DNA from: Pseudomonas sp. 30_B | GTDB lineage: Bacteria; Pseudomonadota; Gammaproteobacteria; Pseudomonadales; Pseudomonadaceae | Reading direction: 5' to 3' | DNA: 64,000 nucleotides | Assembly (NCBI RefSeq): GCF_017491605.1 | Contig: NZ_JAFGYY010000024.1 | Coordinates: 1 to 64,000, forward strand | Shown: in pieces, positions 51,586 to 61,341 of the stretch | How the letters are laid out: the number at the start of each line of letters is the position of its first letter | How positions within the stretch are numbered: position 1 is the stretch's first letter | Translations under genes and position numbers: made by a program | The notes under the pieces: model-generated | What the model saw: the letters and a program-made list of their open reading frames with translations, nothing else | What the model was told of the DNA's origin: nothing | Databases searched by the model: none

Positions 51586-52365
51586 TCACTGCGCCGACTT
51601 GCTGTCCTCGGTGTCTTTCACGCCGGCGAAGTCCTCTTCACGCAGAACGGGAAGATCTTTCGCACAGTAGTCGCTACCCAGAGCCGTCAGCGCCTTGCAC
51701 ATGCCCTCTAGGCGACCATCGACCGCCTGCAGGTGGTCGAGCAACTGACCAATGGCACGCGCCACCGGGTCGGGCATGTCCTGACTCACGCCGTAGGCAT
51801 CGAAGCCAAGCTTCTCGGCCATGGCCTGGCGCTTGGCGGCCTGGTCGGCATCGTCCTTCATGATGATCCGGCCAGGAATACCTACGACGGTAGCCCCTGG
51901 CGGCACCTCTTTCGTCACCACCGCGTTGGAGCCCACCTTGGCGCCGGCACCGACAGTGAACGGACCGAGCACCTTGGCGCCCGCCCCCACCACCACGCCG
52001 TCGGCCAGGGTGGGGTGACGCTTGCCCTTGTTCCAGCTGGTGCCACCCAGGGTCACGCCCTGGTAGATGGTCACGTCGTCACCGATCTCGGCGGTCTCGC
52101 CAATAACGATACCCAGGCCATGGTCGATGAAGAAACGACGACCGATCTTGGCGCCGGGGTGGATCTCGATACCGGTCATCCAGCGCCCGAAGTTGGACAC
52201 CATGCGCGCCAGCCACTTCCAGCCGGACGTCCACAGGGCATGGGCCAGACGATGCAGCCACACCGCGTGCAGCCCCGGGTAGCAGGTGAGCACCTCAAAG
52301 GCATTGCGCGCCGCCGGGTCACGATGGAATACGCTCTGGATATCTTCGCGCACACGCTCAAACAT
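51586..52365 (-). CDS. cysE: serine O-acetyltransferase
   Basis: 259 residues. N-terminal helical domain (MFERVREDIQSVFHRDPAARN), then left-handed beta-helix repeats with GIEIHPGAKIGRRFFIDHG and TLGGTSWNKGKRHP. It makes O-acetylserine, the precursor of cysteine, the sulfur donor of IscS. ATG 52365 is preferred because GGAG lies 8 bases upstream. Its start overlaps the trmJ stop by 8 bases; iscR follows after 140 bases. Confidence 0.95.
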   Translation of the reverse strand: MFERVREDIQSVFHRDPAARNAFEVLTCYPGLHAVWLHRLAHALWTSGWKWLARMVSNFGRWMTGIEIHPGAKIGRRFFIDHGLGIVIGETAEIGDDVTIYQGVTLGGTSWNKGKRHPTLADGVVVGAGAKVLGPFTVGAGAKVGSNAVVTKEVPPGATVVGIPGRIIMKDDADQAAKRQAMAEKLGFDAYGVSQDMPDPVARAIGQLLDHLQAVDGRLEGMCKALTALGSDYCAKDLPVLREEDFAGVKDTEDSKSAQ

Positions 52366-53137
52366 CTTCATCACTCCGCTTGGAAAGCTCCCCACGGGCA
52401 GCTTTCTGTGTTTCGGTCAGAATACCCCGCAGGATATTCATCTCCAGCTTGCTGACACCGGCGCGGCCATACAGCCGACGCAGGCGCGACATCAAATGGC
52501 GCGGCTTCTGCGGGTCGAGGAACTGGATATCTACCAGGGTCGACTCCAGGTGCGCGTAGAAGCGCTCCAGCTCATCCGAGGTCACCGGAATGCTATTGAG
52601 CATGGCGGTGGATTCGACCTTCTCCTGCTTGGTCGGCTGGCCTTGCGCCGCCAACCAGGCCATGCGCACTTCATAGACCAGCACCTGCACTGCCGTCGCC
52701 AGGTTCAGCGAGCTGAACTCGGGATTGGCCGGGATATGCACATGGAATTGACATCGCTGCAATTCCTCGTTGGTCAGACCCGCGTATTCGCGACCGAACA
52801 CCAGCGCCACCTCGCCGCCCTGCTGGACGTGCTGCAGGCTGGTGGTAGCGCACTCGCGGGGGTCGAGCAGCGGCCAGGGAATGCGACGGTCGCGCGCACT
52901 GGTACCGAGCACCAGGCTGCAGCCGGCCAGGGCATCTTCCAGGGTCGACACGACCACGGCCGCATCGAGGATGTCATCGGCACCCGAAGCACGGGCACGC
53001 GCCTCGCCACTGGGGAAATCCATCGGATCGACCAGCACCAGGCGCGACAGGCCCATGTTCTTCATTGCACGGGCCGTACCGCCGATATTGCCGGGGTGAC
53101 TGGTATTGACCAGCACCACGCGAATTCTGTCGAGCAA
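52358..53137 (-). CDS. trmJ: tRNA (Cm32/Um32) 2'-O-methyltransferase TrmJ
   Basis: 259 residues. SPOUT methyltransferase: VVLVNTSHPGNIGGTARAMKNMGL and the knot region LVFGREYAGLTNEELQRC and NLATAVQVLVYEVR. I chose TTG 53137 (MLDRIRVV) since GGAG is 9 bases upstream and it matches known starts; GTG at 53152 is an alternative without a ribosome-binding site. Followed by cysE with overlap. Divergent from suhB. Confidence 0.92.
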   Translation of the reverse strand: MLDRIRVVLVNTSHPGNIGGTARAMKNMGLSRLVLVDPMDFPSGEARARASGADDILDAAVVVSTLEDALAGCSLVLGTSARDRRIPWPLLDPRECATTSLQHVQQGGEVALVFGREYAGLTNEELQRCQFHVHIPANPEFSSLNLATAVQVLVYEVRMAWLAAQGQPTKQEKVESTAMLNSIPVTSDELERFYAHLESTLVDIQFLDPQKPRHLMSRLRRLYGRAGVSKLEMNILRGILTETQKAARGELSKRSDEDV

Positions 53138-53285
53138 CGCCAGCGACTCCACACAAAAGCGAAAAAGGGAGGGAATCCTACCGCAGCAGTGGGTCTTGCG
53201 CCACGCAGGCGACAGGTCGCTCTATGAGCGCCATGGTTTTCTGTTAGAATACTCGGCTTTCTTTAACGACCCAGGTGACCTCTCC

Positions 53286-54101
53286 ATGCAGCCCATGCTG
53301 AATATCGCCCTGCGCGCCGCTCGCAGCGCCGGTGAACTGATCTTCCGCTCCATCGAACGCCTGGACACCCTCTCGGTCAACGAAAAAGAAGCCAAGGACT
53401 ACGTCACCGAAGTCGACCGCGCTGCCGAGCTCTCCATCGTCACCGCCCTGCGCAAGGCCTACCCGAACCACGGGATCATGGGCGAAGAAGGCGGCATGCT
53501 CGAAGGCAGCGGCGAAGGCGCCGACTACCTGTGGATCATCGATCCGCTGGACGGCACCACCAACTTCATCCACGGCGTTCCGCACTTCGCCATCAGCATC
53601 GCCTGCAAATACCGCGGTCGCCTTGAGCACGCCGTGGTCCTCGACCCGATCCGCCAGGAAGAATTCACCGCCAGCCGTGGCCGTGGCGCCGCACTGAACG
53701 GCCGCCGCCTGCGCGTCAGCAACCGCAAGAGCCTGGAAGGTGCCCTGCTCGGCACCGGCTTCCCGTTCCGCGATAGCCAGATGGACAACCTGGACGCCTA
53801 CCTGGGGATGTTCCGCAGCCTGGTCGGCCAGACCGCCGGCATCCGCCGCGCCGGCGCCGCCAGCCTGGACCTGGCCTACGTCGCCGCGGGCCGTTACGAC
53901 GCCTTCTGGGAGTTCGGCCTGTCCGAGTGGGACATGGCAGCCGGCGCCCTGCTGATCCAGGAAGCGGGCGGCCTGGTGAGCGATTTCACCGGCGGCCACG
54001 AGTTCCTCGAGAAGGGCCAGATCGTCGCCGGTAACACCAAGTGCTTCAAGGCGCTGCTGACCAGCATCCAGCCGCACCTGCCGGCGTCGCTCAAGCGCTG
54101 A
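53286..54101 (+). CDS. suhB: inositol-1-monophosphatase family protein SuhB
   Basis: 271 residues. Metal motifs of the IMPase family: GEEGG (Glu67/Glu68), DPLDGTTNFIHG (Asp86, Asp89) and WDMAAG near the C-terminus. In E. coli SuhB assists rRNA antitermination; in P. aeruginosa it affects virulence gene control. Both are known for the family and not shown here. ATG 53286; a TAGAAT box at 53245-53250 may be the -10. Confidence 0.95.
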   Translation: MQPMLNIALRAARSAGELIFRSIERLDTLSVNEKEAKDYVTEVDRAAELSIVTALRKAYPNHGIMGEEGGMLEGSGEGADYLWIIDPLDGTTNFIHGVPHFAISIACKYRGRLEHAVVLDPIRQEEFTASRGRGAALNGRRLRVSNRKSLEGALLGTGFPFRDSQMDNLDAYLGMFRSLVGQTAGIRRAGAASLDLAYVAAGRYDAFWEFGLSEWDMAAGALLIQEAGGLVSDFTGGHEFLEKGQIVAGNTKCFKALLTSIQPHLPASLKR

Positions 54102-54117
54102 GCCTGAGCCACGACTG

Positions 54118-54146
54118 AAAAAAGCCCGGCGATGCCGGGCTTTTTT
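54118..54146 (+). terminator. Rho-independent terminator of suhB
   Basis: Stem with AAAAAAGCCCGGC and GCCGGGCTTTTTT around a GAT loop, 17 bases after suhB. Confidence 0.92.
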
Positions 54147-54169
54147 GTGCCTGCGAGAACGCTTTCCTT

Positions 54170-54192
54170 GCAGGAGCGAGCTTGCTCGCGAA
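54170..54192. repeat. single, diverged REP element
   Basis: GCAGGAGCGAGCTTGCTCGC then GAA, the common REP with T changed to C near its head. A degraded partner may lie at about 54222-54240. Confidence 0.75.
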
Positions 54193-54251
54193 GCTTTTTC
54201 ATTCTGACGCTACGATTCAGGGCGACTCGCTCCCACGAAAAGCAAGGCAAA

Positions 54252-54280
54252 GAAAAAGGCGCCCCATGGGCGCCTTTTTC
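54252..54280. terminator. bidirectional Rho-independent terminator
   Basis: 13-bp stem GAAAAAGGCGCCC/GGGCGCCTTTTTC with a CAT loop, 19 bases from the glycine-zipper gene stop. The stem sequence equals that at 5297-5324. Confidence 0.9.
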
Positions 54281-54299
54281 GTTCACTCCTGGCGACTGC

Positions 54300-54836
54300 T
54301 TACTGCTGACCCAGGATCAGGCGGCCGCTCTTGTCGACCGGAATCTGCGAACCCGGATCGCGATCCATGCGGACCTGGCCGGGCTTACCGTCCAGCAGGT
54401 ACTTCACGTCATAGCCAACGACCTTGTCACTGGTGTCGTTAACGGTGTTGCAGCGGGTTTCAGTGGTGGTGTAGGTATCACGCTCCTGCATGCCTTCCTG
54501 CACCTTGTTACCCGCGTAGCCGCCGCCGATGGCACCCGCCACGGTGGCGATCTTGCGGCCGTTGCCGCTACCGATCTGATTGCCCAGCAGGCCGCCGGCG
54601 ATGGCGCCGATCGCCGTACCGGCAATCTGGTGGGTGTCCTTCACAGGACGCTGGTGAGTGACAGCGACGTCCTTGCAGACCTGGCGAGGCGTCTTGATGG
54701 TTTCCTTGACCGGCTGGACAGCGAGCACTTCGGCATATTGAGGGCCATGATCCACCAGCTTGTAGGTGGCCACGGCGCCACCGGCAGTCACGCCTATAGC
54801 GCCCAGCACGGTACCGATGAGCAGCGACTTGTTCAC
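54300..54836 (-). CDS. glycine zipper 2TM domain protein
   Basis: 178 residues from GTG 54836, which has AGGAGG 5 bases upstream. An N-terminal hydrophobic segment (about 4-24) is followed by the glycine zipper (AGTAIGAIAGGLLGNQIGSGNG and VAGAIGGGYAGNKVQ, about 72-115), like Rick_17kDa/SlyB-type envelope proteins. No lipobox Cys is present after the first hydrophobic stretch, so it is membrane-anchored or exported rather than a lipoprotein. A sigma-E/AlgU-like promoter precedes it. Confidence 0.88.
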   Translation of the reverse strand: MNKSLLIGTVLGAIGVTAGGAVATYKLVDHGPQYAEVLAVQPVKETIKTPRQVCKDVAVTHQRPVKDTHQIAGTAIGAIAGGLLGNQIGSGNGRKIATVAGAIGGGYAGNKVQEGMQERDTYTTTETRCNTVNDTSDKVVGYDVKYLLDGKPGQVRMDRDPGSQIPVDKSGRLILGQQ

Positions 54837-54886
54837 ATAAACCTCCTGGTCTTTCGTCTCGTTCGGGCTCTGCCCTTTACCTTGCC

Positions 54887-54914
54887 TTGGAGCGATCCAA
54901 GTGTAAGAAAGTTC
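54887..54914 (-). promoter_or_regulatory. candidate AlgU (sigma-E type) promoter
   Basis: On minus, GAACTT (54909-54914) is separated by 17 bases from TCCAA (54887-54891), fitting GAACTT-N16/17-TCNNA. It is about 50 bases upstream of the glycine-zipper GTG. Confidence 0.55.
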
Positions 54915-54945
54915 CAACAGCTTCGTTACACCTGGCCGACAAACG

Positions 54946-54972
54946 AAAACTCCCGCCGTAGCGGGAGCTTTC
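54946..54972 (-). terminator. Rho-independent terminator of secF
   Basis: Stem CTCCCGC/GCGGGAG with a TACG loop on minus, followed by TTTTCGTTT, 24 bases after the secF stop. Confidence 0.85.
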
Positions 54973-54995
54973 CTTGGATGCCTGGAAACGCTCTA

Positions 54996-55913
54996 TTACG
55001 GGCGCTCGTCGGCTTCCTTGCTCGGCGGCGGGATCAGGTCCTCGCTGGACAGATTCAGCCAGATCAGCACCACGTTGGCGATGTAGATCGACGAGTAGGT
55101 ACCCGCCATCACACCGACGAACAGGGCGATGGAGAAGCCGAACAGGTTGTCGCCGCCGAAGAACAGCAGGGCGGCGATGGCCAGCAGGGTCGACACCGAG
55201 GTGGCGATGGTCCGCAGCAGGGTCTGGCTGGTCGAGATGTTGATGTTCTCGATCAGACTGGCCTTGCGCAGCACGCGGAAGTTCTCGCGCACGCGGTCGA
55301 AGATCACGATGGTGTCGTTCAGCGAGTAGCCCACCACCGCCAGCACCGCGGCCAGCACGGTCAGGTCGAAGGTGATCTGGAAGAACGACAGCACGCCCAT
55401 CACGATGATGGCGTCGTGGATCAGCGAGAGAATCGCACCCAGGGCGAACTTCCACTGGAAGCGGAAGCCCACGTACAAAAGGATGCCGCCCAGCGCCAGG
55501 AGCATGCCGAGGCCGCCCTGGTCGCGCAGCTCTTCACCCACCTGCGGACCGACGTACTCGACGCCATTCACTTTCGCCGGGTTGGAAGCATCGGCCTTCT
55601 GCAGCGCAGCGGCGACCTTCTTGCCCAGTTCCGGGTCCTCGCTGGGCATACGTACCAGCACATCCCGGGTGTCGCCGAAGCTCTGCACCACGGCTTCGCC
55701 GAAACCGGCCGCGACCAGTTGCTCACGCACCTTGGCAAGGTCGGCAGGCTGCTCGTAGGCCAGCTTGATCGACGTACCGCCGGTGAAGTCGAGGCCGAAG
55801 TTGATGCCCTTGACGAACCAGCTGCCGAGGGCGATCAGGGTCAGGATCAGGGTGCCGGCGAACGCAATGTTGCGAACGCCCATGAAGTTGATAGTACCGA
55901 TCTTGATGTTCAT
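54996..55913 (-). CDS. secF: protein translocase subunit SecF
   Basis: 305 residues with six membrane helices; GLDFTGGTSIKLAYE near residue 40 and VVGYSLNDTIVIFDRVREN are family signatures. With SecD it uses the proton gradient to complete protein export through SecYEG. Starts 10 bases after secD. Confidence 0.96.
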   Translation of the reverse strand: MNIKIGTINFMGVRNIAFAGTLILTLIALGSWFVKGINFGLDFTGGTSIKLAYEQPADLAKVREQLVAAGFGEAVVQSFGDTRDVLVRMPSEDPELGKKVAAALQKADASNPAKVNGVEYVGPQVGEELRDQGGLGMLLALGGILLYVGFRFQWKFALGAILSLIHDAIIVMGVLSFFQITFDLTVLAAVLAVVGYSLNDTIVIFDRVRENFRVLRKASLIENINISTSQTLLRTIATSVSTLLAIAALLFFGGDNLFGFSIALFVGVMAGTYSSIYIANVVLIWLNLSSEDLIPPPSKEADERP

Positions 55914-55923
55914 CTCAGGCCCC

Positions 55924-57786
55924 TTAGATCCACAGCTTCTTGAAGTCGCGGCCGCCGAAGATCAGGTTGACCATCGCGCGGGTGACCAGGATGGCCGTGA
56001 ACATCGAGGTAATAATGCCGAGGGACATGGTCACGGCGAAGCCCTTCACCGGGCCGGTGCCCATGGCGTAGAGGATGCCGCCGACCAGCAGCGAGGTCAG
56101 GTTGGCGTCGAGGATCGCGGTGAAGGCGCGGTTGAAGCCTTCATGGATCGCACGCTGCACGGACATGCCCGCCGCCAGCTCCTCGCGTATCCGCGAGAAG
56201 ATCAGCACGTTGGCGTCCACCGCCATACCCATGGTCAGTACGATACCCGCGATGCCCGGCAGGGTCAGGGTCGCACCGAGGATCGACATCAGCGCCACCA
56301 GCATGACCATGTTGAAGGCCAGGGCGACGGTGGCGATCACGCCGAAGAAGCGGTAGATGACGATGATGAACAGGGAGACGAAGACCATGCCCCACAGGGA
56401 CGCGTCGATACCCTTGGCGATGTTGTCCGCACCCAGGCTCGGGCCAATGGTGCGCTCTTCGGCGAAGTACATCGGTGCTGCAAGGCCACCGGCGCGCAGC
56501 AGCAGGGCCAGTTCCGAGGACTCGCCCGGAGCATCCAGGCCGGTGATGCGGAACTGGTTGCCCAGCGGCGACTGGATGGTCGCCAGGCTGATGATCTTCT
56601 TCTCTTCCTTGAACGCCGGGACAGCGACGTCCTGCTCGACGCCGTCGACCACCTGCTTGGTATAGCGGGTGATCGGCTTCTGCTCGATGAACACCACCGC
56701 CATGCTGCGGCCGACGTTATTGCGGGTTGCGCGGTTCATCAGCTCGCCGCCGTGGCCATCCAGACGGATGTTCACCTGCGGGCGGCCGTTTTCGTCGAAG
56801 CTGGCGCTGGCGTCGGTGACCTGGTCACCGGTGATGATCACGCCACGCTCCAGGGTCGCCGGCGGACGGCGGGGCTCACGGAACTCGAAGGTCTCGGTGG
56901 CGGATTTGATCGCATCCGGCTCGGCGGCCAGACGGAACTCCAGGTTCGCGGTCTTGCCGAGGATACGCTTGGCTTCGGCAGTATCCTGCACGCCCGGCAG
57001 CTCGACCACGATGCGGTTGGCGCCCTGGCGCTGCACCAGCGGTTCGGAGACGCCCAGCTCGTTCACGCGGTTGCGGACGGTGGTGAGGTTCTGCTTGATC
57101 GAGTACTCACGGATTTCCGCCAGCTTGGCCGGGGTCATGCCCAGGCGCAGCACCTGCATGCCGGTGCGCTCGCTCTGGGTGACTTCGAAATCGCGGTAGT
57201 CCTTGGCGATGATGGACTTGGCCTTGTCCAGGTCGGCTTCTTCGGTGAAGCCCAGCTGGATGCCGCCATCCTGCGCCGGCAGGCTGCGGTAGCGCACGCG
57301 CTCCTTGCGCAGGGCGCTCTTGATCTCGCTTTCGTAGACCTTCATGCGGGCATCGACGGCCTTGTCCATGTCCACTTCCAGCAGGAAGTGCACACCACCG
57401 GACAGGTCGAGACCCAGCTTCATCGGGTGGGCGGCGATCGAGCGCAGCCAGTTCGGCGTGGTCTGCGCCAGGTTCAGAGCCACCACGTAGTCGTCACCCA
57501 GCGCGCGGCGGACGATGTCCTTGGCCGGCAGTTGATCTTCCTGCTTGACCAGGCGGATCAGGCCGCTGTTCTTGCCGAGGGAGCCCGCCTTGACGGCGAT
57601 GCCCGCGTCGGTCAGCGCCTTGCTGGCCTTGTCCAGATCGGCCTGCGACACCTGCAGCGCGGTGCTCGCGCCGCTGATCTGCACGGCCGGGTCATCCGGG
57701 TAGAGGTTGGGTGCGGAATAGATGAAACCGACGGCCAGGACCGCCAGGATCAGCAGATACTTCCACAGGGGATACTTGTTGAGCAT
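55924..57786 (-). CDS. secD: protein translocase subunit SecD
   Basis: 620 residues. N-terminal helix, large periplasmic domain (about 30-430, with LGLDLSGGVHFLLEVD and RVNELGVSEPLVQRQG), then five helices with MAVDANVLIFSRIREEL. It works with SecF and YajC. The 64-base gap to yajC contains a GC-rich hairpin (about 57804-57827) that may stabilise the mRNA. Confidence 0.96.
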   Translation of the reverse strand: MLNKYPLWKYLLILAVLAVGFIYSAPNLYPDDPAVQISGASTALQVSQADLDKASKALTDAGIAVKAGSLGKNSGLIRLVKQEDQLPAKDIVRRALGDDYVVALNLAQTTPNWLRSIAAHPMKLGLDLSGGVHFLLEVDMDKAVDARMKVYESEIKSALRKERVRYRSLPAQDGGIQLGFTEEADLDKAKSIIAKDYRDFEVTQSERTGMQVLRLGMTPAKLAEIREYSIKQNLTTVRNRVNELGVSEPLVQRQGANRIVVELPGVQDTAEAKRILGKTANLEFRLAAEPDAIKSATETFEFREPRRPPATLERGVIITGDQVTDASASFDENGRPQVNIRLDGHGGELMNRATRNNVGRSMAVVFIEQKPITRYTKQVVDGVEQDVAVPAFKEEKKIISLATIQSPLGNQFRITGLDAPGESSELALLLRAGGLAAPMYFAEERTIGPSLGADNIAKGIDASLWGMVFVSLFIIVIYRFFGVIATVALAFNMVMLVALMSILGATLTLPGIAGIVLTMGMAVDANVLIFSRIREELAAGMSVQRAIHEGFNRAFTAILDANLTSLLVGGILYAMGTGPVKGFAVTMSLGIITSMFTAILVTRAMVNLIFGGRDFKKLWI

Positions 57787-57850
57787 GACACCGCCCGTTA
57801 TGACGCGGGGCGCATCATGCGCCCCGTCGATTGGGTTTCTGTTGGTTGGC

Positions 57851-58192
57851 TCAGATGGCCTTCAGCGTGCCTTTCGGCAGGGTCGCGGCAATCGCGCCCT
57901 TCTGGAACTTCAGCTCGACGCTGTCGGAGACTTCGACCACGACGAAATCGTCAGCGACCTTGGTCACCTTGCCGGCGATGCCAGCGGAAGTGACGACTTC
58001 GTCGCCCTTCTGCAGGCCGGCGATCAGGTTCTTGTGCTCCTTGGAACGCTTGGCCTGGGGACGCCAGATCATCAGGTAGAAGATGACCAGGAAACCGACC
58101 AGGAACACCCACTCGAAGCCGGTGCCAGCCGGGCCGGCAGCAGCGGCGGGGGCTGCAGCGTCAGCGAAGGCAGCGGGAATTAGAAAGCTCAT
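57851..58192 (-). CDS. yajC: Sec translocase accessory protein YajC
   Basis: 113 residues. An Ala-rich N-terminus leads to one membrane helix (about 28-46, WVFLVGFLVIFYLMIWRPQ), then the cytoplasmic YajC domain (GLQKGDEVVTSAGIAGKV). It associates with SecDF. It lies between tgt and secD as in E. coli. Confidence 0.95.
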   Translation of the reverse strand: MSFLIPAAFADAAAPAAAAGPAGTGFEWVFLVGFLVIFYLMIWRPQAKRSKEHKNLIAGLQKGDEVVTSAGIAGKVTKVADDFVVVEVSDSVELKFQKGAIAATLPKGTLKAI

Positions 58193-58228
58193 TGGAAACT
58201 CCTGTCACAAAGCTTTTTCGATGAAAGG

Positions 58229-59356
<1,128 letters not shown>

Positions 59357-59359
59357 GGA

Positions 59360-60403
59360 TCAGTCCTCGGGGCCGCGCGGTGCCGGATTGCGGGTGATGA
59401 ACATCGCGTCGCCGTAGCTGAAGAAGCGATAGCCCTGCTCCACCGCCGCCGCGTAGGCTGCCATGGTCTCCGGGTAGCCGGCGAAGGCCGAAACCAGCAT
59501 CAGCAGCGTGGATTCGGGCAGGTGGAAATTGGTGACCAGGGCGTCGACCACATGGAAGGGCCGGCCCGGGAAGATGAAGATGTCGGTGTCGCCGCTGAAA
59601 GGCTTGAGCACGCCATCGCGGGCGGCGCTCTCCAGCGAACGCACGCTGGTGGTGCCCACGGCAACCACCCGACCGCCGCGCGCCTTGCAGGCAGCGACGG
59701 CATCGACCACATCCTGGCTGACTTCCAGCCATTCGTGGTGCATGTGATGGTCTTCGATACGCTCTACCCGCACCGGCTGGAAGGTGCCAGCGCCCACGTG
59801 CAGGGTGACGAAGGCGGTCTCCACGCCCTTGGCGCGGATCGACTCCAGCAGCGCCTCGTCGAAGTGCAGGCCGGCCGTAGGCGCAGCCACGGCACCGGCG
59901 CGCTCGGCGTAGACGGTCTGGTAGCGCTCGCGATCCGAGTCTTCGTCCGGGCGATCGATATAGGGCGGCAGCGGCATGTGGCCGACGCGCTCCAGCAGCG
60001 GCAGCACCTCGTCGCTGAAGCCCAGTTCGAACAGCGCATCATGGCGCTGCAGCATCTCGGCCTCGCCACCACCGTCGATGATAATCTTCGAGCCCGGCTT
60101 GGGCGATTTGCTGGAACGCACATGGGCCAGCACACGATGGCTGTCCAGCACGCGCTCCACGAGGATTTCCAGTTTGCCGCCGGAGGCCTTCTGGCCAAAC
60201 AGGCGGGCAGGAATCACCCGGGTGTTGTTGAACACCATCAGGTCACCCGGCCGGAGGAAGCCGAGGATGTCGGCAAATTGCCGATGGCTGAGTTCGCCGC
60301 TCGGGCCATCCAGCACCAGCAAACGGCTGGCACGGCGCTCGGCGAGCGGATGGCGGGCAATCAGCGACTCGGGCAGATCGAAATGAAAGTCAGCGACACG
60401 CAT
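59360..60403 (-). CDS. queA: S-adenosylmethionine:tRNA ribosyltransferase-isomerase
   Basis: 347 residues. MRVADFHFDLPESLIARHP start, PTAGLHFDE and LHVGAGTFQPVR signatures. It builds epoxyqueuosine on preQ1-tRNA, the step after Tgt. First gene of the queA-tgt-yajC-secDF block. The gap to tRNA-Leu (60404-60509) contains the tRNA promoter. Confidence 0.97.
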   Translation of the reverse strand: MRVADFHFDLPESLIARHPLAERRASRLLVLDGPSGELSHRQFADILGFLRPGDLMVFNNTRVIPARLFGQKASGGKLEILVERVLDSHRVLAHVRSSKSPKPGSKIIIDGGGEAEMLQRHDALFELGFSDEVLPLLERVGHMPLPPYIDRPDEDSDRERYQTVYAERAGAVAAPTAGLHFDEALLESIRAKGVETAFVTLHVGAGTFQPVRVERIEDHHMHHEWLEVSQDVVDAVAACKARGGRVVAVGTTSVRSLESAARDGVLKPFSGDTDIFIFPGRPFHVVDALVTNFHLPESTLLMLVSAFAGYPETMAAYAAAVEQGYRFFSYGDAMFITRNPAPRGPED

Positions 60404-60469
60404 GGGAGGAGCTATCTCGAAGGGCCGGATATATTACTGGAATTGCCAAATTCTGACCAATCGAGCGGA

Positions 60470-60498
60470 TTGACCGATGCAGAGCGCCTCCCTATACT
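60470..60498 (+). promoter_or_regulatory. sigma-70 promoter of tRNA-Leu
   Basis: TTGACC (60470-60475) and TATACT (60493-60498) with a 17-base spacer, placed 11 bases ahead of the tRNA 5' end. A GC-rich discriminator (CCGCGG) follows, as expected for a stringently controlled stable-RNA promoter. Confidence 0.85.
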
Positions 60499-60509
60499 CC
60501 GCGGCCATT

Positions 60510-60596
60510 GCCTCGGTGGCGGAATCGGTAGACGCGGCGGATTCAAAATCCGTTTCTGGCGACAGAGTGAGAGTTCGAGTCTCTCCCGGGGCACCA
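60510..60596 (+). tRNA. tRNA-Leu (anticodon CAA)
   Basis: 87 bases with CCA encoded. Acceptor arm GCCTCGG/CCGGGGC, anticodon stem GCGGA/TCCGT with loop TTCAAAA giving CAA (60544-60546), a long variable arm as in class II tRNAs, and T arm GAGAG-TTCGAGT-CTCTC. It reads UUG codons. Confidence 0.97.
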
Positions 60597-60633
60597 CACG
60601 ATATTCTCGGGACTTCCCCAAAAGCCCCCCAAG

Positions 60634-60659
60634 AAACCGGCCTTTGTGCCGGTTTTTTG
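60634..60659 (+). terminator. Rho-independent terminator of tRNA-Leu
   Basis: Stem AACCGGC/GCCGGTT with a short loop, then six T, 38 bases after the tRNA. Confidence 0.9.
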
Positions 60660-61297
60660 TTGTCTGCAAACTCCCCTTGCCTTTGTAAACTCAAGTTTTT
60701 TGCACCTGCACCTCGCACCATAGCGACTATGTGGGACATCGCTGAGTACACCGGCCCCCAAATCCCAACCGGCTAGCTCGCGCGCAGCTACACCCCCAAC
60801 TCGCTTGCCCGCAAACACTGGCAACTCCCTCCTCAACTTGGAAGACACCCCAAGAATATCCGCTCCCCCTCATCGAATCATGGCCCTTTCGGCTTTTCGC
60901 GGGACGTCCAGCCTTGCCGCTCGCCTCACGCAATACAACGCCCACGAGCGGCGCATCCGCGCCCTCGAAACTGGGAATGTTGGAGGTGCGAAATGAAAAC
61001 GAATCCCACGCGAGGAACACGAGGACCTGATCGGTGCTCACCAAGCACTGAACGGAGCCGAGAGCGCGCCAGACCACACATCACGCAATTACATCCCCCC
61101 AGCCCCCCGAAAGCGCGCAAAAGAACGGCGCATTCCACGCCGGAAGCCTGGCGACCTTCGGAAAGAGCACAATCGGTTACAAGATCATCATTAGATCGTG
61201 CAGCCCAAATCGGAAGCGAACGCATCCCGAACGGCACATTATGTCCGCCCTGACCACATGCGAAGGAGATGAAGCAGTTCTACTGGAAATATGAACG
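60660..61297. other. poorly coding intergenic region next to tRNA-Leu
   Basis: About 640 bases, visibly richer in A/T than flanking genes. No open frame has a recognisable protein or sensible composition on either strand; the ATG at 60993 has a good ribosome-binding site but encodes an Arg/Pro/Ser-rich chain I do not trust. No integrase, IS end or repeat of the tRNA 3' end is seen here. Confidence 0.6.
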
Positions 61298-61336
61298 AGA
61301 AAGGGCGGCCCGCGAAGCGGGACCGCCCTGTGGGAA
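61298..61336 (-). terminator. hairpin terminator of pilY1
   Basis: GC-rich imperfect stem (AGGGCGGTCCCGC and complement) with a TTCG-type loop on minus, followed by TTTCTCGTT, just after the pilY1 stop. Confidence 0.7.
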
Positions 61337-61341
61337 ACGCA

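Noticed and set aside
60727..61077. Minus-strand frame of 116 residues downstream of pilY1, considered as a pilE-like gene
   Set aside because: It lacks the pilin leader and FTLIE-type start, and follows a terminator-like hairpin.
60993..61253. 86-residue frame with GGAGG ahead of its ATG
   Set aside because: The product is an Arg/Pro/Ser-rich chain without any recognisable feature, in a region with no coding character. One good ribosome-binding site is not enough.
60510..61341. Search for an attachment-site repeat of the tRNA-Leu 3' end and for an integrase
   Set aside because: No second copy of the T-arm/acceptor sequence and no integrase is seen inside the window, so an island is only suggested.
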